DNA of 64,000 nt from Pseudomonas sp. 2FG (GCF_005502935.1 NZ_SCMP01000016.1:36634-100633), one strand, 5' to 3'. Counted from the stretch's first letter, positions 27,372 through 37,452 are shown. Notes: generated by a model not told the origin, from the letters alone. Numbers and translations are program-made.

Positions 27372-28114
27372 GGGTTCGACTCCTGATTGAGCTGGTGCTG
27401 ATTGAGCAGATAAAAGTCGCGTTGCTCGACTTGGCCGCGGCGCAGCGGGTTGCGCGTGCAGTGGCGGGCGTAGGCGGCGTCGACGAACCGATAGAGCAAG
27501 TGCTCGTCGCGCCCACTCGATATGCCCAGGCGGGTGGTCTGGATAATCTGCTCGGGTGTCTCGCCGACGTCTTCGACGAACAGCCGTTGCCAGTCGAAGC
27601 GTTGCGCGTCCCAGGCCGGCACCTTGAGGCCGAGGGCTTTGCACAGCAGCGTCTGGCCGGCGCAGAGCTTGTTGAGCGGGCGCGGTCGGCCTTGCGCGTC
27701 GGGGTTGTTGCGCTGCATCTGCGCCAGGCTGTCGGGGCCGCTCCGGGCATCGAGAAAGGGGTAAGCCGCTTTGATCAGCACCGCATTGCCGGCCCCCCGG
27801 GCGCTGAAGTTCAGCGAGTCGCCCCCGCGGGCGTAATACATGTAGATGTGCCCGCCAGAGAGAAACAGCGCGCGGCGTTTCGCGGTGTAGCCGAGCGAGG
27901 CATGGCTGCCCTTTTCCGCGCAGTAGTACGCCTCGGTCTCGATGATCCGCGCCGACAGCCAGAGTTCGCCCATGCGATGGCGGATGACCTTGCCGAGTAA
28001 GGCGCGGGCGACGGTTTGCGCATCACGGTCGAAAAAGCTGTCGGGCAAGGGCCGCGCATTCGGCCAGGGCGCACTAGTCGGCCAGGACAAACTAAGGGTG
28101 GGATCGCTAAGCAT
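27368..28114 (-). CDS. mpg: 3-methyladenine (alkyladenine) DNA glycosylase, AAG/MPG type
   Basis: 248 residues. The AAG fold is shown by LLGKVIRH, the catalytic Glu within ARIIETEAYY (residues 55-64), HASLG, the GGHIYMYYARGG strand pair, and the FSARGAGNAVLIKAAYP block. Excises alkylated purines in base excision repair. It differs from AlkA and TagA folds. The stop overlaps the DedA-PAP2 start by 4 bases, suggesting co-expression although the functions are unrelated. Confidence 0.9.
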   Translation of the reverse strand: MLSDPTLSLSWPTSAPWPNARPLPDSFFDRDAQTVARALLGKVIRHRMGELWLSARIIETEAYYCAEKGSHASLGYTAKRRALFLSGGHIYMYYARGGDSLNFSARGAGNAVLIKAAYPFLDARSGPDSLAQMQRNNPDAQGRPRPLNKLCAGQTLLCKALGLKVPAWDAQRFDWQRLFVEDVGETPEQIIQTTRLGISSGRDEHLLYRFVDAAYARHCTRNPLRRGQVEQRDFYLLNQHQLNQESNP

Positions 28115-28178
28115 GGGCTGTCATCGCTGCGTGGCAGGGCATAGGCTGGGAGCGATCATAACAATAAGAGAGCCACTC

Positions 28179-29033
28179 ATGAGCCGCCACGCCCGCGCCG
28201 ACAGTGCCCATATCAGCCCCAGTGCGCATTACACCGGCTATGTCTGGTATCGCCACCAGTTGGCCGAGCCGGCGTTCGCCACCCCCTTCGGGCGCTGGGT
28301 GCATGCCCTGCTGAGGCCGATCACCTGGGGCGCGCGGGTCGGTTTCGGCCTGGATATCGAGAACTTCCTGCTGCAACGCCATCTGCTGATCGACGCGCGC
28401 TTGACTGCGGCCATCGAGCAGGGCGGCGTGCGCCAGGTGGTGGAGATCGCCTGTGGGCTGTCGCCCCGTGGTCAGCGCTTCTGCCAGCGCTACCCCGAGC
28501 TGCGTTACCTGGAGGCGGATTTGCCGGCGATGGCCGCGCGCAAGCGCCTGCTGCTGCATGGCCAGGGTTGGTTGAGCGGTCGGCATCGGGTGCAGTCGGT
28601 GAATATTCTCGCCGAGCAGGGCGCGCAGAGCCTGGCGGCGTTGTTCGCCGGGCTGGATCACAACGAGCCGGTGCTGGTGATTACCGAGGGCTTGGTCAAT
28701 TACTTCGAGCGGCCGCTGATCGAAGGTTTCTGGACGCGCCTGGCCGAGCAGCTCAAGCAGTTCCCGCAGGCGAGCTACCTCACCGAACTCTATCCGGACT
28801 TGCGCGAACACCCGCGTTACCGGCAGTTACGCTGGGGCGTTGGCCTGGTCGGCCGGCTGACGCGCGGCAACTATCCGCTGCACTACCGCAACGCCGAGGA
28901 AATCGTCGCGGCCTTTAGCGGCTGTGGGTTTCGCGCGACCCAGGTGCTCGATCCCGGTGAGCATGGCGCCGCCCTTGGCCTGCCGCCGATGTCGCTGCCG
29001 AGCCTGGTGCGGGTGATCGAAGCGCGGCTGTGA
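28179..29033 (+). CDS. SAM-dependent methyltransferase, leucine carboxymethyltransferase-like
   Basis: 284 residues. Motif I is VVEIACGLSPRGQRFCQRYP, followed by YLEADLPAMAARK (motif II region) and VLVITEGLVNYF, the LCMT/PPM1-like arrangement used by many bacterial O-methyltransferases. The substrate is unknown. I chose ATG 28179 (MSRHARADSAHIS); in-frame sequence upstream overlaps the divergent glycosylase gene and is not methyltransferase-like. Confidence 0.82.
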   Translation: MSRHARADSAHISPSAHYTGYVWYRHQLAEPAFATPFGRWVHALLRPITWGARVGFGLDIENFLLQRHLLIDARLTAAIEQGGVRQVVEIACGLSPRGQRFCQRYPELRYLEADLPAMAARKRLLLHGQGWLSGRHRVQSVNILAEQGAQSLAALFAGLDHNEPVLVITEGLVNYFERPLIEGFWTRLAEQLKQFPQASYLTELYPDLREHPRYRQLRWGVGLVGRLTRGNYPLHYRNAEEIVAAFSGCGFRATQVLDPGEHGAALGLPPMSLPSLVRVIEARL

Positions 29034-29053
29034 ACTGCACTTGAGCGTCGAGC

Positions 29054-30283
29054 TTAGGCGCAGGCCATGGCTGGCAGCGCGGGCTGGCTAACCAGCTCCG
29101 CCAGCGCTTCACTGGCCAGCGCGTCGGTATGCGGAAAGACCAGCGCCAAGCCATTCGCGCCGAGGCGTAGCGGCAATAGCGGCAGTGCCGGCAGCCCGGG
29201 CAGCTGCAGTTGCCAGCCCCGCAGCGGCGGCGCGGCCGGTAAGTCACCCTGCAACAGGCCACCGAAGAAGCCCAGCTCGGCTACCTCGACGGCCCACTCG
29301 CCAGCCTCGGCGTGAGTCAGGCGGGCGCGCCGATTAAGCGGGGGGCGACGGGCTTCATGGCGTTTCTCCAGCTGCAACAGCGGGCTGCGGGCCAAACGGG
29401 TGCTGCCGGGGCTGACCGGCGGCAGCGGCTCGCCGCGCAGAAAAGGGCCATAGAGACCGGCACAGGCGCTCCGCCGTTCGAACTGGGCGAGGTGATCGGC
29501 GTCGTGGATCAGCGCACAGTCGGCATCGGCGCAGGCCGCCGCGAAGCTGGCGTGTTCCCAGGGCTGGGTGAAGTGATCGTGTTCGCCGGCGAGCACCAGC
29601 GTCGGGCACGCCGGGTGTTGCGCAAAACCCTGAAAACCCAGCAGGCGCAGGCTGTTTTGCCGATAGCGCTCCACCTCGGTCGGCGACAGTCGCTGCATCT
29701 GCCGCAGCAGGGCCTTGCGAAATACCGGCGAAACCCCGGTTGCGTTGAGGCGCAGCGGGTTCAGCAGTCCGGTCAGCGCACCTTGGGCGAAGGCGGCGGT
29801 CTGGCCTTCGGCCAGCAGGGCCAGACCCTCCTCCAGCAGGCGGCGCGCGCCGGGTCGGCCAAAGGCGGTGATCCCGGCCAGCAACAGGCGCGCGCAGCGC
29901 TGCGGATGGCGCACGGCAAACAGCGCCGCCAGCGCCGAGCCATAGGACAGGCCAATCGGCATCAGCGGTGGCAGTTGCAGTTCTTCGGCGAAGGCGGCGA
30001 TCAGGTCGGCCAGCTCCTCCAGGCCAAGCTCAGGCGCCAGTTGCAGGTTGCCACCCTGGCTGGGCAGGTCGAGGAGGATCACCGGGTGTTCGGCAAGCAG
30101 TTCGCCGACTTCGCCGGTGAAGGAGCGAAAGCTTTGAAAGGCGCCGCCGAGCAGCAGCACCGGCGCGCGCGGGTCGTCGGCGCGAGTCGCATAGGCCTGG
30201 TAGTGCAGGCGCCAGTCGCCCAGTTCGAGGGTTTCGCTGGCGCTACTGAGCAGCGTGGCGCTGTAGTCGGTGCGGTAACGCAT
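29054..30283 (-). CDS. Alpha/beta hydrolase with PilZ-like C-terminal tail
   Basis: 409 residues. The hydrolase part (about 1-285) has the nucleophile elbow GLSYGS, an acid in LAGEHDHFTQP and a terminal histidine in DADHLAQF, resembling the RhlA/PhaG-type hydrolases. After it, from about residue 305, the sequence LEKRHEARRPPLNRRARLT...ELGFFGGLL looks like a PilZ domain: an RxxxR stretch, then a strand and a degenerate version of the (D/N)xSxxG motif. Start ATG 30283 with CGGAG nine bases upstream; an in-frame GTG lies three codons earlier. Confidence 0.75.
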   Translation of the reverse strand: MRYRTDYSATLLSSASETLELGDWRLHYQAYATRADDPRAPVLLLGGAFQSFRSFTGEVGELLAEHPVILLDLPSQGGNLQLAPELGLEELADLIAAFAEELQLPPLMPIGLSYGSALAALFAVRHPQRCARLLLAGITAFGRPGARRLLEEGLALLAEGQTAAFAQGALTGLLNPLRLNATGVSPVFRKALLRQMQRLSPTEVERYRQNSLRLLGFQGFAQHPACPTLVLAGEHDHFTQPWEHASFAAACADADCALIHDADHLAQFERRSACAGLYGPFLRGEPLPPVSPGSTRLARSPLLQLEKRHEARRPPLNRRARLTHAEAGEWAVEVAELGFFGGLLQGDLPAAPPLRGWQLQLPGLPALPLLPLRLGANGLALVFPHTDALASEALAELVSQPALPAMACA

Positions 30284-30564
30284 GGCGAGCACTCCGGGGT
30301 CTTCTTGTTTTTATGTGGCAAACAGCGCTTGGTTGAGGCGCTAGGCTGAAGGTAAACATCGGCGAGGCGTTTGTTTACCCAACCTTCGGGCGGCGCTGGG
30401 CCGTGGGTGTCACCGTCCCGCCGCTCAGCCCTGGCGGCAGTGGCTAGGGGCGTTACCGTGGCGGCAGTGGGACGCGCTGTTTACCACCCGCCCGACGCCG
30501 CTGGGCGTGGGGCGGCTGCGCCGCTATAATCAGCCGCTTTCCTCATTGCCAGACCACCGAGACC
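30284..30564. promoter_or_regulatory. Control region before proA with an inverted repeat
   Basis: 281 bases between divergent starts. Contains GGTAAACA (30351-30358) and TGTTTACC (30372-30379), a perfect 8-bp inverted repeat with a 13-base spacer, in the middle of the region. Two copies of GGCGGCAGTGG occur near 30431 and 30460. The promoter of the long proA block must be here, but I see no clear -35/-10 pair. Confidence 0.35.
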
Positions 30565-31824
30565 ATGACCGAGTCCGTGCTCGACTATATGACCCGCCTG
30601 GGCCGCGCGGCGCGCGAAGCCTCACGCGTGGTGGCTCGCGCCAGCACCGCGCAGAAGAATCGCGCCCTGCAAGCCGCCGCCGCCGCCCTCGACGCCGCGC
30701 GCACCGAGTTGTCCGCGGCCAATGAACAAGATCTGGCCGCTGGCCGCGCCAGTGGCCTGGAGCCTGCACTGCTGGAGCGCCTGGCGCTGACTCCGGCGCG
30801 GATCGACGGGATGATCGAAGGCCTGCGCCAGGTCGCCGCGCTACCCGACCCGGTCGGCGCCATCCGGGACATGAGCTACCGTCCCTCGGGCATCCAGATC
30901 GGCAAGATGCGTGTGCCGCTGGGGGTGATCGGCATCATTTACGAGTCGCGGCCGAACGTGACCATCGATGCCGCCAGCCTGTGCCTGAAATCCGGCAACG
31001 CCACCATCCTGCGTGGCGGCTCGGAGGCGATTCATTCCAATCGAGCGATTGCCGCCTGCATTCAGCGTGGCCTGGCCGACGCCGGTTTGCCGGCTGCCGC
31101 GGTGCAGGTGGTGGAAACCACCGACCGTGCCGCCGTCGGCGCGTTGATCGGCATGCCGGAATTCGTCGATGTGATAGTCCCGCGGGGCGGTAAAGGCTTG
31201 ATCGAACGCATCAGTCGTGACGCGCGGGTGCCGGTGATCAAGCATCTGGACGGTATCTGCCACGTGTATGTGGCCGCCCAGGCCGATTTGGCCAAGGCGC
31301 AGAAGATCGCCTTCAACGCCAAGTGCTACCGTTACGGCATCTGCGGTGCGATGGAGACCTTGCTGGTGGATCAAGCGGTCGCTGCGGACTTCCTGCCGGC
31401 GATGGCGGCCGAGTTTCGCGCCCAGGGTGTCGAGCTGCGCGGTTGTGAGCGGACTCGCGCGTTGATCGAGGCGCAGCCGGCAACCGAGGAAGACTGGAGC
31501 ACCGAGTATCTGGCGGCGATTCTGTCGATTCGGGTGGTCGATGGTCTGGATCAGGCCATCGAGCACATCAATCACTACGGTTCGCACCACACCGACTCGA
31601 TCGTTACCGAGCATCAAGGGCAGGCGCGGCGTTTCCTCGCCGAGGTCGACTCCAGTTCGGTGATGCTCAATACTCCGACCTGCTTCGCCGATGGCTTCGA
31701 GTACGGTCTGGGCGCCGAGATCGGCATTTCCACCGACAAGCTGCACGCCCGTGGCCCGGTCGGCTTGGAAGGCCTGACCTGCGAGAAGTATGTGGTGATC
31801 GGCGACGGTCAGCTGCGTGGCTAA
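30565..31824 (+). CDS. proA: Gamma-glutamyl phosphate reductase
   Basis: 419 residues; reduces gamma-glutamyl phosphate to glutamate-semialdehyde for proline synthesis. ALDH-like: [27 protein letters not shown] and the catalytic Cys260 in [16 protein letters not shown]. First gene of a continuous twelve-gene plus-strand block. Its stop lies inside the start region of nadD (8-base overlap). Confidence 0.97.
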   Translation: MTESVLDYMTRLGRAAREASRVVARASTAQKNRALQAAAAALDAARTELSAANEQDLAAGRASGLEPALLERLALTPARIDGMIEGLRQVAALPDPVGAIRDMSYRPSGIQIGKMRVPLGVIGIIYESRPNVTIDAASLCLKSGNATILRGGSEAIHSNRAIAACIQRGLADAGLPAAAVQVVETTDRAAVGALIGMPEFVDVIVPRGGKGLIERISRDARVPVIKHLDGICHVYVAAQADLAKAQKIAFNAKCYRYGICGAMETLLVDQAVAADFLPAMAAEFRAQGVELRGCERTRALIEAQPATEEDWSTEYLAAILSIRVVDGLDQAIEHINHYGSHHTDSIVTEHQGQARRFLAEVDSSSVMLNTPTCFADGFEYGLGAEIGISTDKLHARGPVGLEGLTCEKYVVIGDGQLRG

Positions 31825-32461
31825 AAGAGTCGGAATTTTCGGTGGCACCTTCGATCCGATCCATATCGGCCACCTGCGTGGCGCGCTGGAAGTGGCGGAG
31901 CAGCTTGGCTTCGAAGAGCTGCGCCTGATCCCCAGCGCGCGGCCGCCGCACCGCGATGCGCCGCAGGTGTCCGCCGCCGATCGGTTGGCGATGGTCGAAC
32001 AGGCGGTAGTCGGCGTGCCGCCGCTGAGGGTGGATGATCGCGAGCTAAAACGCGACAAGCCGTCCTACAGCATCGACACCCTGGAGTCCCTGCGGGCCGA
32101 GCTGGCGGCCGCGGATCAACTGTTTCTGCTGCTGGGTTGGGATGCCTTTTGTGGGCTGCCGACCTGGCATCGCTGGGAAGAACTGCTCGACCACTGCCAT
32201 ATCCTGGTGTTGCAACGCCCGGATGCCGACAACGAGGCGCCGGAAGCGCTGCGCGACTTGCTGGCGGCCCGCAGTGTCAGTGACCCGCAGACCCTGAGTG
32301 GGCCGAGCGGACAGATTGCATTCGTTTGGCAGACACCCTTAGCGGTGTCCGCTAGCCAGATCCGGAGTCTGCTGGCCAGCGGAAAGTCGGTGCGTTTTCT
32401 GGTGCCCGACGCGGTACTGGCCTATATCCATGCGCGCGGGCTGTACCGCGCGCCGAACTGA
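31817..32461 (+). CDS. nadD: Nicotinate-mononucleotide adenylyltransferase
   Basis: 214 residues; adenylates NaMN in NAD synthesis. The nucleotidyltransferase signatures are at the N-terminus ([16 protein letters not shown], with the HxGH of the active site at 16-19) and near the C-terminus ([10 protein letters not shown]). GTG start at 31817 overlapping the proA end by 8 bases. Confidence 0.96.
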   Translation: MAKRVGIFGGTFDPIHIGHLRGALEVAEQLGFEELRLIPSARPPHRDAPQVSAADRLAMVEQAVVGVPPLRVDDRELKRDKPSYSIDTLESLRAELAAADQLFLLLGWDAFCGLPTWHRWEELLDHCHILVLQRPDADNEAPEALRDLLAARSVSDPQTLSGPSGQIAFVWQTPLAVSASQIRSLLASGKSVRFLVPDAVLAYIHARGLYRAPN

Positions 32462-32482
32462 ACACGAGCTAACGAGTTACCT

Positions 32483-32872
32483 ATGAAGAACAAAGAACTG
32501 CACAACCCCGCACTGGCCAGCGAAGACCTGGTCAAGCTGGCCATCGCCGCCCTGGAAGACATCAAGGCCCAGGACATCACCACCATCGATGTGCGCGAGA
32601 AAACCAGCGTCACCGACTTTATGGTGATCGCCAGCGGTACCTCCAGCCGCCATGTGAAGTCCCTGGTGGACAACGTGCTGGAAAAGGTCAAGGAAAAGGG
32701 CGTACGCCCACTCGGCAGCGAAGGCCTGGATACCGGCGAATGGGCGCTGCTCGACCTGGGCGATGTGGTGGTGCACGTGATGCAGGTCGCCACCCGCCAG
32801 TTCTACGACCTCGAACGCCTGTGGCAAGGGGCCGAGCAGAGCCGCGCCCACCACACGCCGGGGCAAGAGTAA
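32483..32872 (+). CDS. rsfS: Ribosome silencing factor
   Basis: 129 residues (YbeB/RsfS). Binds uL14 of the large subunit and blocks subunit joining in starvation. Signature stretches are [36 protein letters not shown] and [16 protein letters not shown]. The C-terminus has a charged extension typical of Pseudomonas. Sits between nadD and rlmH, the conserved order in gammaproteobacteria. Confidence 0.97.
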   Translation: MKNKELHNPALASEDLVKLAIAALEDIKAQDITTIDVREKTSVTDFMVIASGTSSRHVKSLVDNVLEKVKEKGVRPLGSEGLDTGEWALLDLGDVVVHVMQVATRQFYDLERLWQGAEQSRAHHTPGQE

Positions 32873-32896
32873 GGCTGACTCTCGGTAGAGCCTGGT

Positions 32897-33364
32897 ATGC
32901 GTCTACGTCTGATCGCCGTTGGTTCGCGGATGCCGCGTTGGGTGGAAGAGGGCTGGCAGGAATATGCCAAGCGTCTTCCCGCCGAGCTGCCGCTGGAGCT
33001 GGTGGAAATCCCCTTGAACACCCGTGGCAAGAATGCCGACGTGGCTCGCCTGATCCGTCAGGAGGGCGAAGCCATGCTGGCGAAGGTGCAGCCGGGCGAG
33101 CGGATAGTCACCTTAGAGGTGGAAGGGCGCCCGTGGAGTACCGAGCAGTTGGCGGTCGAGTTGGATCGCTGGCGCCTGGATGCGCGCACCGTCAACCTGA
33201 TGGTTGGCGGCCCCGAGGGGCTGGCGCCCGAGGTGCAGGCCCGCAGCGAGCAGCGCTGGTCGCTGTCGCCGCTGACCTTGCCGCATCCGTTGGTGCGCAT
33301 CTTGATCGGCGAACAGATTTATCGCGCCTGGACTGTGCTGTCCGGTCACCCCTATCACAAGTAG
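32897..33364 (+). CDS. rlmH: 23S rRNA pseudouridine-1915 N3-methyltransferase
   Basis: 155 residues of the SPOUT family. [15 protein letters not shown] at the start, [13 protein letters not shown] forms part of the trefoil knot, and [14 protein letters not shown]...GHPYHK the conserved C-terminus that contacts the 23S helix 69 region. Acts on assembled 70S ribosomes. Confidence 0.97.
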   Translation: MRLRLIAVGSRMPRWVEEGWQEYAKRLPAELPLELVEIPLNTRGKNADVARLIRQEGEAMLAKVQPGERIVTLEVEGRPWSTEQLAVELDRWRLDARTVNLMVGGPEGLAPEVQARSEQRWSLSPLTLPHPLVRILIGEQIYRAWTVLSGHPYHK

Positions 33365-33380
33365 TCGCCAGTAGTCGCCG

Positions 33381-35270
33381 ATGCCGCAGCCGATTCGCCT
33401 GAAGGATCACGAGAAGGACGCCCGCCAAGTTCGCAAACGCGTGGTGGTAGGCGCTGGCGCCGTCCTGTTTTTGGTCTGTGTGTTGATCGCGCGCCTGTAT
33501 TACCTGCAGGTGATTCAGTACGACTACCACTCGACGCTGTCGGAGAATAACCGCGTTCACGTCCAGCCGATTCCGCCGACCCGTGGGCTGATCTTCGACC
33601 GCAATGGGGTGATCATCGCCGACAACCGGCCGAGCTTCAGCCTGAGCATGACCCGCGAGCGCGCCGGTGACTGGAAGCAGGTGCTGGATGTCATAGTCGA
33701 AGTGCTGGAGCTGACCCGGGAAGATCGGGCGCTGTTCGAGAAGCGCATGCGCCAGGGCCGGCGCCCGTTCGAGCCGGTACCTATCCTGTTCGAGCTGAGC
33801 GAGGAGCAGATCGCCCGTATCGCGGTGAATCAGTTCCGCTTGCCTGGCGTCGAGGTGGTGGCCCAGTTGGTGCGCCATTATCCGCAGAAGGAGCACTTTG
33901 CCCATTCGGTGGGCTATGTCGGGCGGATCAACGAAGCCGAGTTGAAGAAACTCGACCCGGTCAACTACAGCGGCACCCACCACATCGGCAAGACCGGGAT
34001 CGAGCGCTTCTACGAAGATCGGTTGCATGGCCAGGTGGGCTATGAAGAGGTCGAGACCAACGCCCGTGGCCGGGTGTTGCGGGTGCTCAAACGGACCGAC
34101 CCGATTCCCGGTGCGGATGTGATCCTTACCCTCGATATCCGTCTGCAGGAAGCCGCGGAGGCGGCGCTGGGTGGTCGGCGTGGCTCGGTGGTGGCGCTCG
34201 ACCCGGCCACTGGCGAGGTGCTGGCGATGGTCAGTCAGCCGAGCTTCGATCCCAATCTGTTCGTCACCGGCATCGGCTTCAAGGCTTATTCGGAGCTGCG
34301 CGACTCGATCGATCGGCCGCTGTTCAACCGGGTGCTGCGGGGTCTGTACCCGCCGGGTTCGACGATCAAGCCGATGGTCGCGGTCGCCGGGCTGGACAGC
34401 GGGGTGGTCACCCCGGCCTCGCGGGTGTATGACCCAGGCTTCTATCAGCTACCCAATTACGAGCATAAATACCGCAACTGGAACCGCTCCGGTGACGGCT
34501 CGGTGAACTTGGAGATGGCCATCATGCGCTCCAATGACACCTACTTTTACGACCTCGCGCACAAGCTCGGCATCGATCGATTGCACACTTATATGAGCCG
34601 CTTCGGCATCGGTCAGCGGGTTGCTCTGGACATGTTCGAGGAATCCAGCGGGCTGATGCCGTCGCGTGACTGGAAGCGTGCGCGTTATCGCCAGGCCTGG
34701 TACCCGGGTGAAACCCTGATCCTGGGGATTGGCCAGGGTTATATGCAGGCCACACCGCTGCAACTGGCCCAGGCCACCGCCCTGGTCGCCAACCATGGCA
34801 AGTGGATTCGCCCGCATCTGGCGAAAACCATCGAAGGGCTGCCACCGGTCGATCCGAGCCCGCTGCCGGACATAGTGCTGCGTGATCCGGGCATCTGGCA
34901 GCAGGTCAGCAACGGTATGCAGATGGTGATGCACGGCCCGCGCGGCACCGCGCGCAAGGTCGGCGACACGGCGGCTTATCGGATTGCCGGCAAGAGCGGC
35001 ACGGCGCAGGTGGTGGCGATCAAGCAGGGCGAGAAATACGACCGTTCCAAGGTGCAGGAACGGCATCGCGACCATGCGCTGTTTATTGGCTTCGCTCCGG
35101 CGGACAACCCGAAGATTGCGGTGGCGGTGATGGTCGAGAACGGCGAGTCCGGCTCGGGTGTCGCCGCGCCGGTGGTCAAGCAGGTGATGGACGCCTGGCT
35201 GCTGGGTGAAAACGGCCAGTTGAAAGCGGAGTACGCGCCGCCCCTGAGTGCCGAGGCTCCGAACCTATGA
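33381..35270 (+). CDS. mrdA: Penicillin-binding protein 2, elongation transpeptidase
   Basis: 629 residues. One N-terminal membrane anchor (about 20-45), a pedestal domain, and a class B transpeptidase domain with S327-x-x-K330 (GSTIK), S384-N-D and K538-S-G (KSGTAQ). Crosslinks lateral-wall peptidoglycan with RodA. The stop overlaps the rodA start by 4 bases (ATGA). Called pbpA in P. aeruginosa. Confidence 0.97.
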   Translation: MPQPIRLKDHEKDARQVRKRVVVGAGAVLFLVCVLIARLYYLQVIQYDYHSTLSENNRVHVQPIPPTRGLIFDRNGVIIADNRPSFSLSMTRERAGDWKQVLDVIVEVLELTREDRALFEKRMRQGRRPFEPVPILFELSEEQIARIAVNQFRLPGVEVVAQLVRHYPQKEHFAHSVGYVGRINEAELKKLDPVNYSGTHHIGKTGIERFYEDRLHGQVGYEEVETNARGRVLRVLKRTDPIPGADVILTLDIRLQEAAEAALGGRRGSVVALDPATGEVLAMVSQPSFDPNLFVTGIGFKAYSELRDSIDRPLFNRVLRGLYPPGSTIKPMVAVAGLDSGVVTPASRVYDPGFYQLPNYEHKYRNWNRSGDGSVNLEMAIMRSNDTYFYDLAHKLGIDRLHTYMSRFGIGQRVALDMFEESSGLMPSRDWKRARYRQAWYPGETLILGIGQGYMQATPLQLAQATALVANHGKWIRPHLAKTIEGLPPVDPSPLPDIVLRDPGIWQQVSNGMQMVMHGPRGTARKVGDTAAYRIAGKSGTAQVVAIKQGEKYDRSKVQERHRDHALFIGFAPADNPKIAVAVMVENGESGSGVAAPVVKQVMDAWLLGENGQLKAEYAPPLSAEAPNL

Positions 35271-36412
35271 ATAGTAATTTCGATCGCACCCTGTCCAACG
35301 AGGACGTGATGCGCCGGCGTGCCAGTCTGCTGCAGCGCCTGCACATCGACGGTCTGTTGCTCTTGCTGCTGCTGGTGTTGGCCGCCGGCAGCCTGTTCGT
35401 GCTGTATTCCGCCAGCGGTAAAAATTGGGATCTGTTGATCAAGCAGGCCAGTTCGTTCGGCCTTGGCCTGCTGGCGATGTGCGTGATCGCCCAGTTCGAG
35501 CCACGCTTCTTGGCGCGCTGGGTACCGCTGGGCTATGTGTTCGGCGTCGCTTTGCTGGTGCTGGTCGAGGTGATGGGCCATAACGCCATGGGCGCCACGC
35601 GCTGGATCAATATTCCCGGGGTGATCCGCTTCCAGCCGGCGGAATTCATGAAGATCCTGATGCCGGCGACCATCGCCTGGTACCTGGCCAAACGCAGCTT
35701 GCCACCGCGCCTGAAACATCTATTGCTCAGCCTGGCGCTGATCGGCGTGCCCTTCGTGTTGGTCGTGCGCCAGCCGGACCTGGGCACCGCGTTGCTGATC
35801 CTCGCCTCGGGGGCCTTCGTGCTGTTTATGGCGGGCCTGCAATGGCGCTGGATTCTCGGCGCGGCGGCGGCGGTGGTGCCGGTCGCCGTGGGCATGTGGT
35901 TCTTCGTCATGCACGAGTATCAGAAGCAGCGGGTGCTGACCTTTCTCGACCCGGAAAGCGACCCGCTGGGGACAGGTTGGAACATCATTCAGTCGAAGGC
36001 GGCGATCGGTTCGGGCGGCGTGTTTGGTAAAGGCTGGCTGCTCGGCACTCAGTCGCACCTGGATTTTTTGCCGGAAAGCCATACGGACTTTATCATTGCG
36101 GTCCTCGGTGAAGAGTTCGGTCTGGTCGGCATCTGTCTGTTGCTGCTGATTTACTCGCTACTGATTGCCCGTGGGTTGGTTATTACTGTCCAGGCGCAGA
36201 CGCTGTTCGGTAAGCTGATGGCCGGCAGCCTGACGATGACCTTCTTCGTTTATGTATTCGTCAACATCGGCATGGTCAGTGGCCTGTTGCCGGTGGTAGG
36301 GGTGCCGCTGCCTTTCATTAGTTACGGTGGAACTTCGCTGGTGACGCTGATGTCAGGGTTTGGGGTGTTAATGGCCATCCACACGCACCGTAAGTGGATT
36401 GCCCAAGTTTGA
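35267..36412 (+). CDS. rodA: Peptidoglycan glycosyltransferase RodA (SEDS)
   Basis: 381 residues, ten predicted membrane segments. SEDS family glycan polymerase working with PBP2. Visible signature: GHNAMGATRWINIPGVIRFQPAEFMK (catalytic-loop region), LLPESHTDFIIAVLGEEFG and the C-terminal GVPLPFISYGGTSLVTLM. The gene end is followed by a GAGGG Shine-Dalgarno for the next gene. Confidence 0.97.
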   Translation: MNSNFDRTLSNEDVMRRRASLLQRLHIDGLLLLLLLVLAAGSLFVLYSASGKNWDLLIKQASSFGLGLLAMCVIAQFEPRFLARWVPLGYVFGVALLVLVEVMGHNAMGATRWINIPGVIRFQPAEFMKILMPATIAWYLAKRSLPPRLKHLLLSLALIGVPFVLVVRQPDLGTALLILASGAFVLFMAGLQWRWILGAAAAVVPVAVGMWFFVMHEYQKQRVLTFLDPESDPLGTGWNIIQSKAAIGSGGVFGKGWLLGTQSHLDFLPESHTDFIIAVLGEEFGLVGICLLLLIYSLLIARGLVITVQAQTLFGKLMAGSLTMTFFVYVFVNIGMVSGLLPVVGVPLPFISYGGTSLVTLMSGFGVLMAIHTHRKWIAQV

Positions 36413-36441
36413 TTGGGTTAAGGATTGGGGTGAGGGATTTA

Positions 36442-37452
36442 ATGCTAGGTTTGCGTCGCTGGGCTACTCGCACGGCACATTGGGTCGGCCTCGCGGGCCT
36501 CTGTGGTTTCGCCCAGCAGGCGCTGGCCGCTGATTATGAGGGGTCGCCGCAGGTCGCCGAGTTCGTCGCGGAGATGACCCGCGACTATGGTTTTGCCGGT
36601 GAGCAACTGGTCAGCCTGTTTCGCGAAGTCGAGCGCAAGCAGACCATCCTCGATGCCATCTCGCGCCCGGCGGAGAAGGTCAAACCCTGGAAAGACTACC
36701 GACCGATCTTTATCACCGACTCGCGGATCGCCCGTGGGGTGGACTTCTGGCGTCAGCACGAAGCGGCGTTGGCGCGGGCCGAGCGGGAGTATGGGGTACC
36801 GGCGCAGGTGATAGTCGCGATCATCGGGGTGGAAACCTTCTACGGTGGCAACACCGGCAGCTACCGGGTGATCGACGCCCTGTCGACACTGGGCTTCGAT
36901 TACCCTCCGCGGGCCGAATTCTTCCGCAAGGAGCTCAAGCAGTTCCTCTTGCTGGCGCGCGAGCAACAGCTCGATCCGCTGACCCTGAAGGGCTCCTACG
37001 CGGGCGCCATGGGCCTGCCGCAATTCATGCCGAGCAGCTTCCGCGCCTATGCGGTGGACTTCGACGGCGATGGCCAGATCAACATCTGGAGTGATCCTGA
37101 TGATGCGATCGGCAGTGTTGCCAGCTACTTTAAACGTCACGGCTGGGTGACCGGCGAACCGGTGGTGAGTACCGCGCAGATCAATGGCGAGCAGGCCGAT
37201 GAGGGGCTGACCCAGGGGCTGGATCCGGTGAAGACGGTAGGCCAGTTGCGGGCGCTGGGCTGGGCTAGCCATGAGGCGTTGCGTGACGATCTGGCGGTCA
37301 CCGCTTTCCGGCTCGAAGGCGAGGCGGGCCCCGAGTATTGGCTGGGCCTGCCGAACTTTTATGTGATCACCCGCTATAACCGCAGCGCGATGTACGCCAT
37401 GGCCGTGCATCAGCTGTCCGACTTACTGGTCCAGGCACGGGGCACTAAGTAA
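36442..37452 (+). CDS. mltB: Membrane-bound lytic murein transglycosylase B
   Basis: 336 residues, family 3 lytic transglycosylase with catalytic Glu131 in GVETFYGGNTGSY. Cleaves the MurNAc-GlcNAc bond with anhydro-product formation. Signal-peptide-like N-terminus ending QQALA-ADYE without a lipobox, so it looks soluble/periplasmic like the P. aeruginosa SltB1 rather than the lipidated E. coli MltB. I chose ATG 36442 behind GAGGG; upstream in-frame codons overlap rodA. The stop overlaps the rlpA ATG by one base. Confidence 0.93.
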   Translation: MLGLRRWATRTAHWVGLAGLCGFAQQALAADYEGSPQVAEFVAEMTRDYGFAGEQLVSLFREVERKQTILDAISRPAEKVKPWKDYRPIFITDSRIARGVDFWRQHEAALARAEREYGVPAQVIVAIIGVETFYGGNTGSYRVIDALSTLGFDYPPRAEFFRKELKQFLLLAREQQLDPLTLKGSYAGAMGLPQFMPSSFRAYAVDFDGDGQINIWSDPDDAIGSVASYFKRHGWVTGEPVVSTAQINGEQADEGLTQGLDPVKTVGQLRALGWASHEALRDDLAVTAFRLEGEAGPEYWLGLPNFYVITRYNRSAMYAMAVHQLSDLLVQARGTK

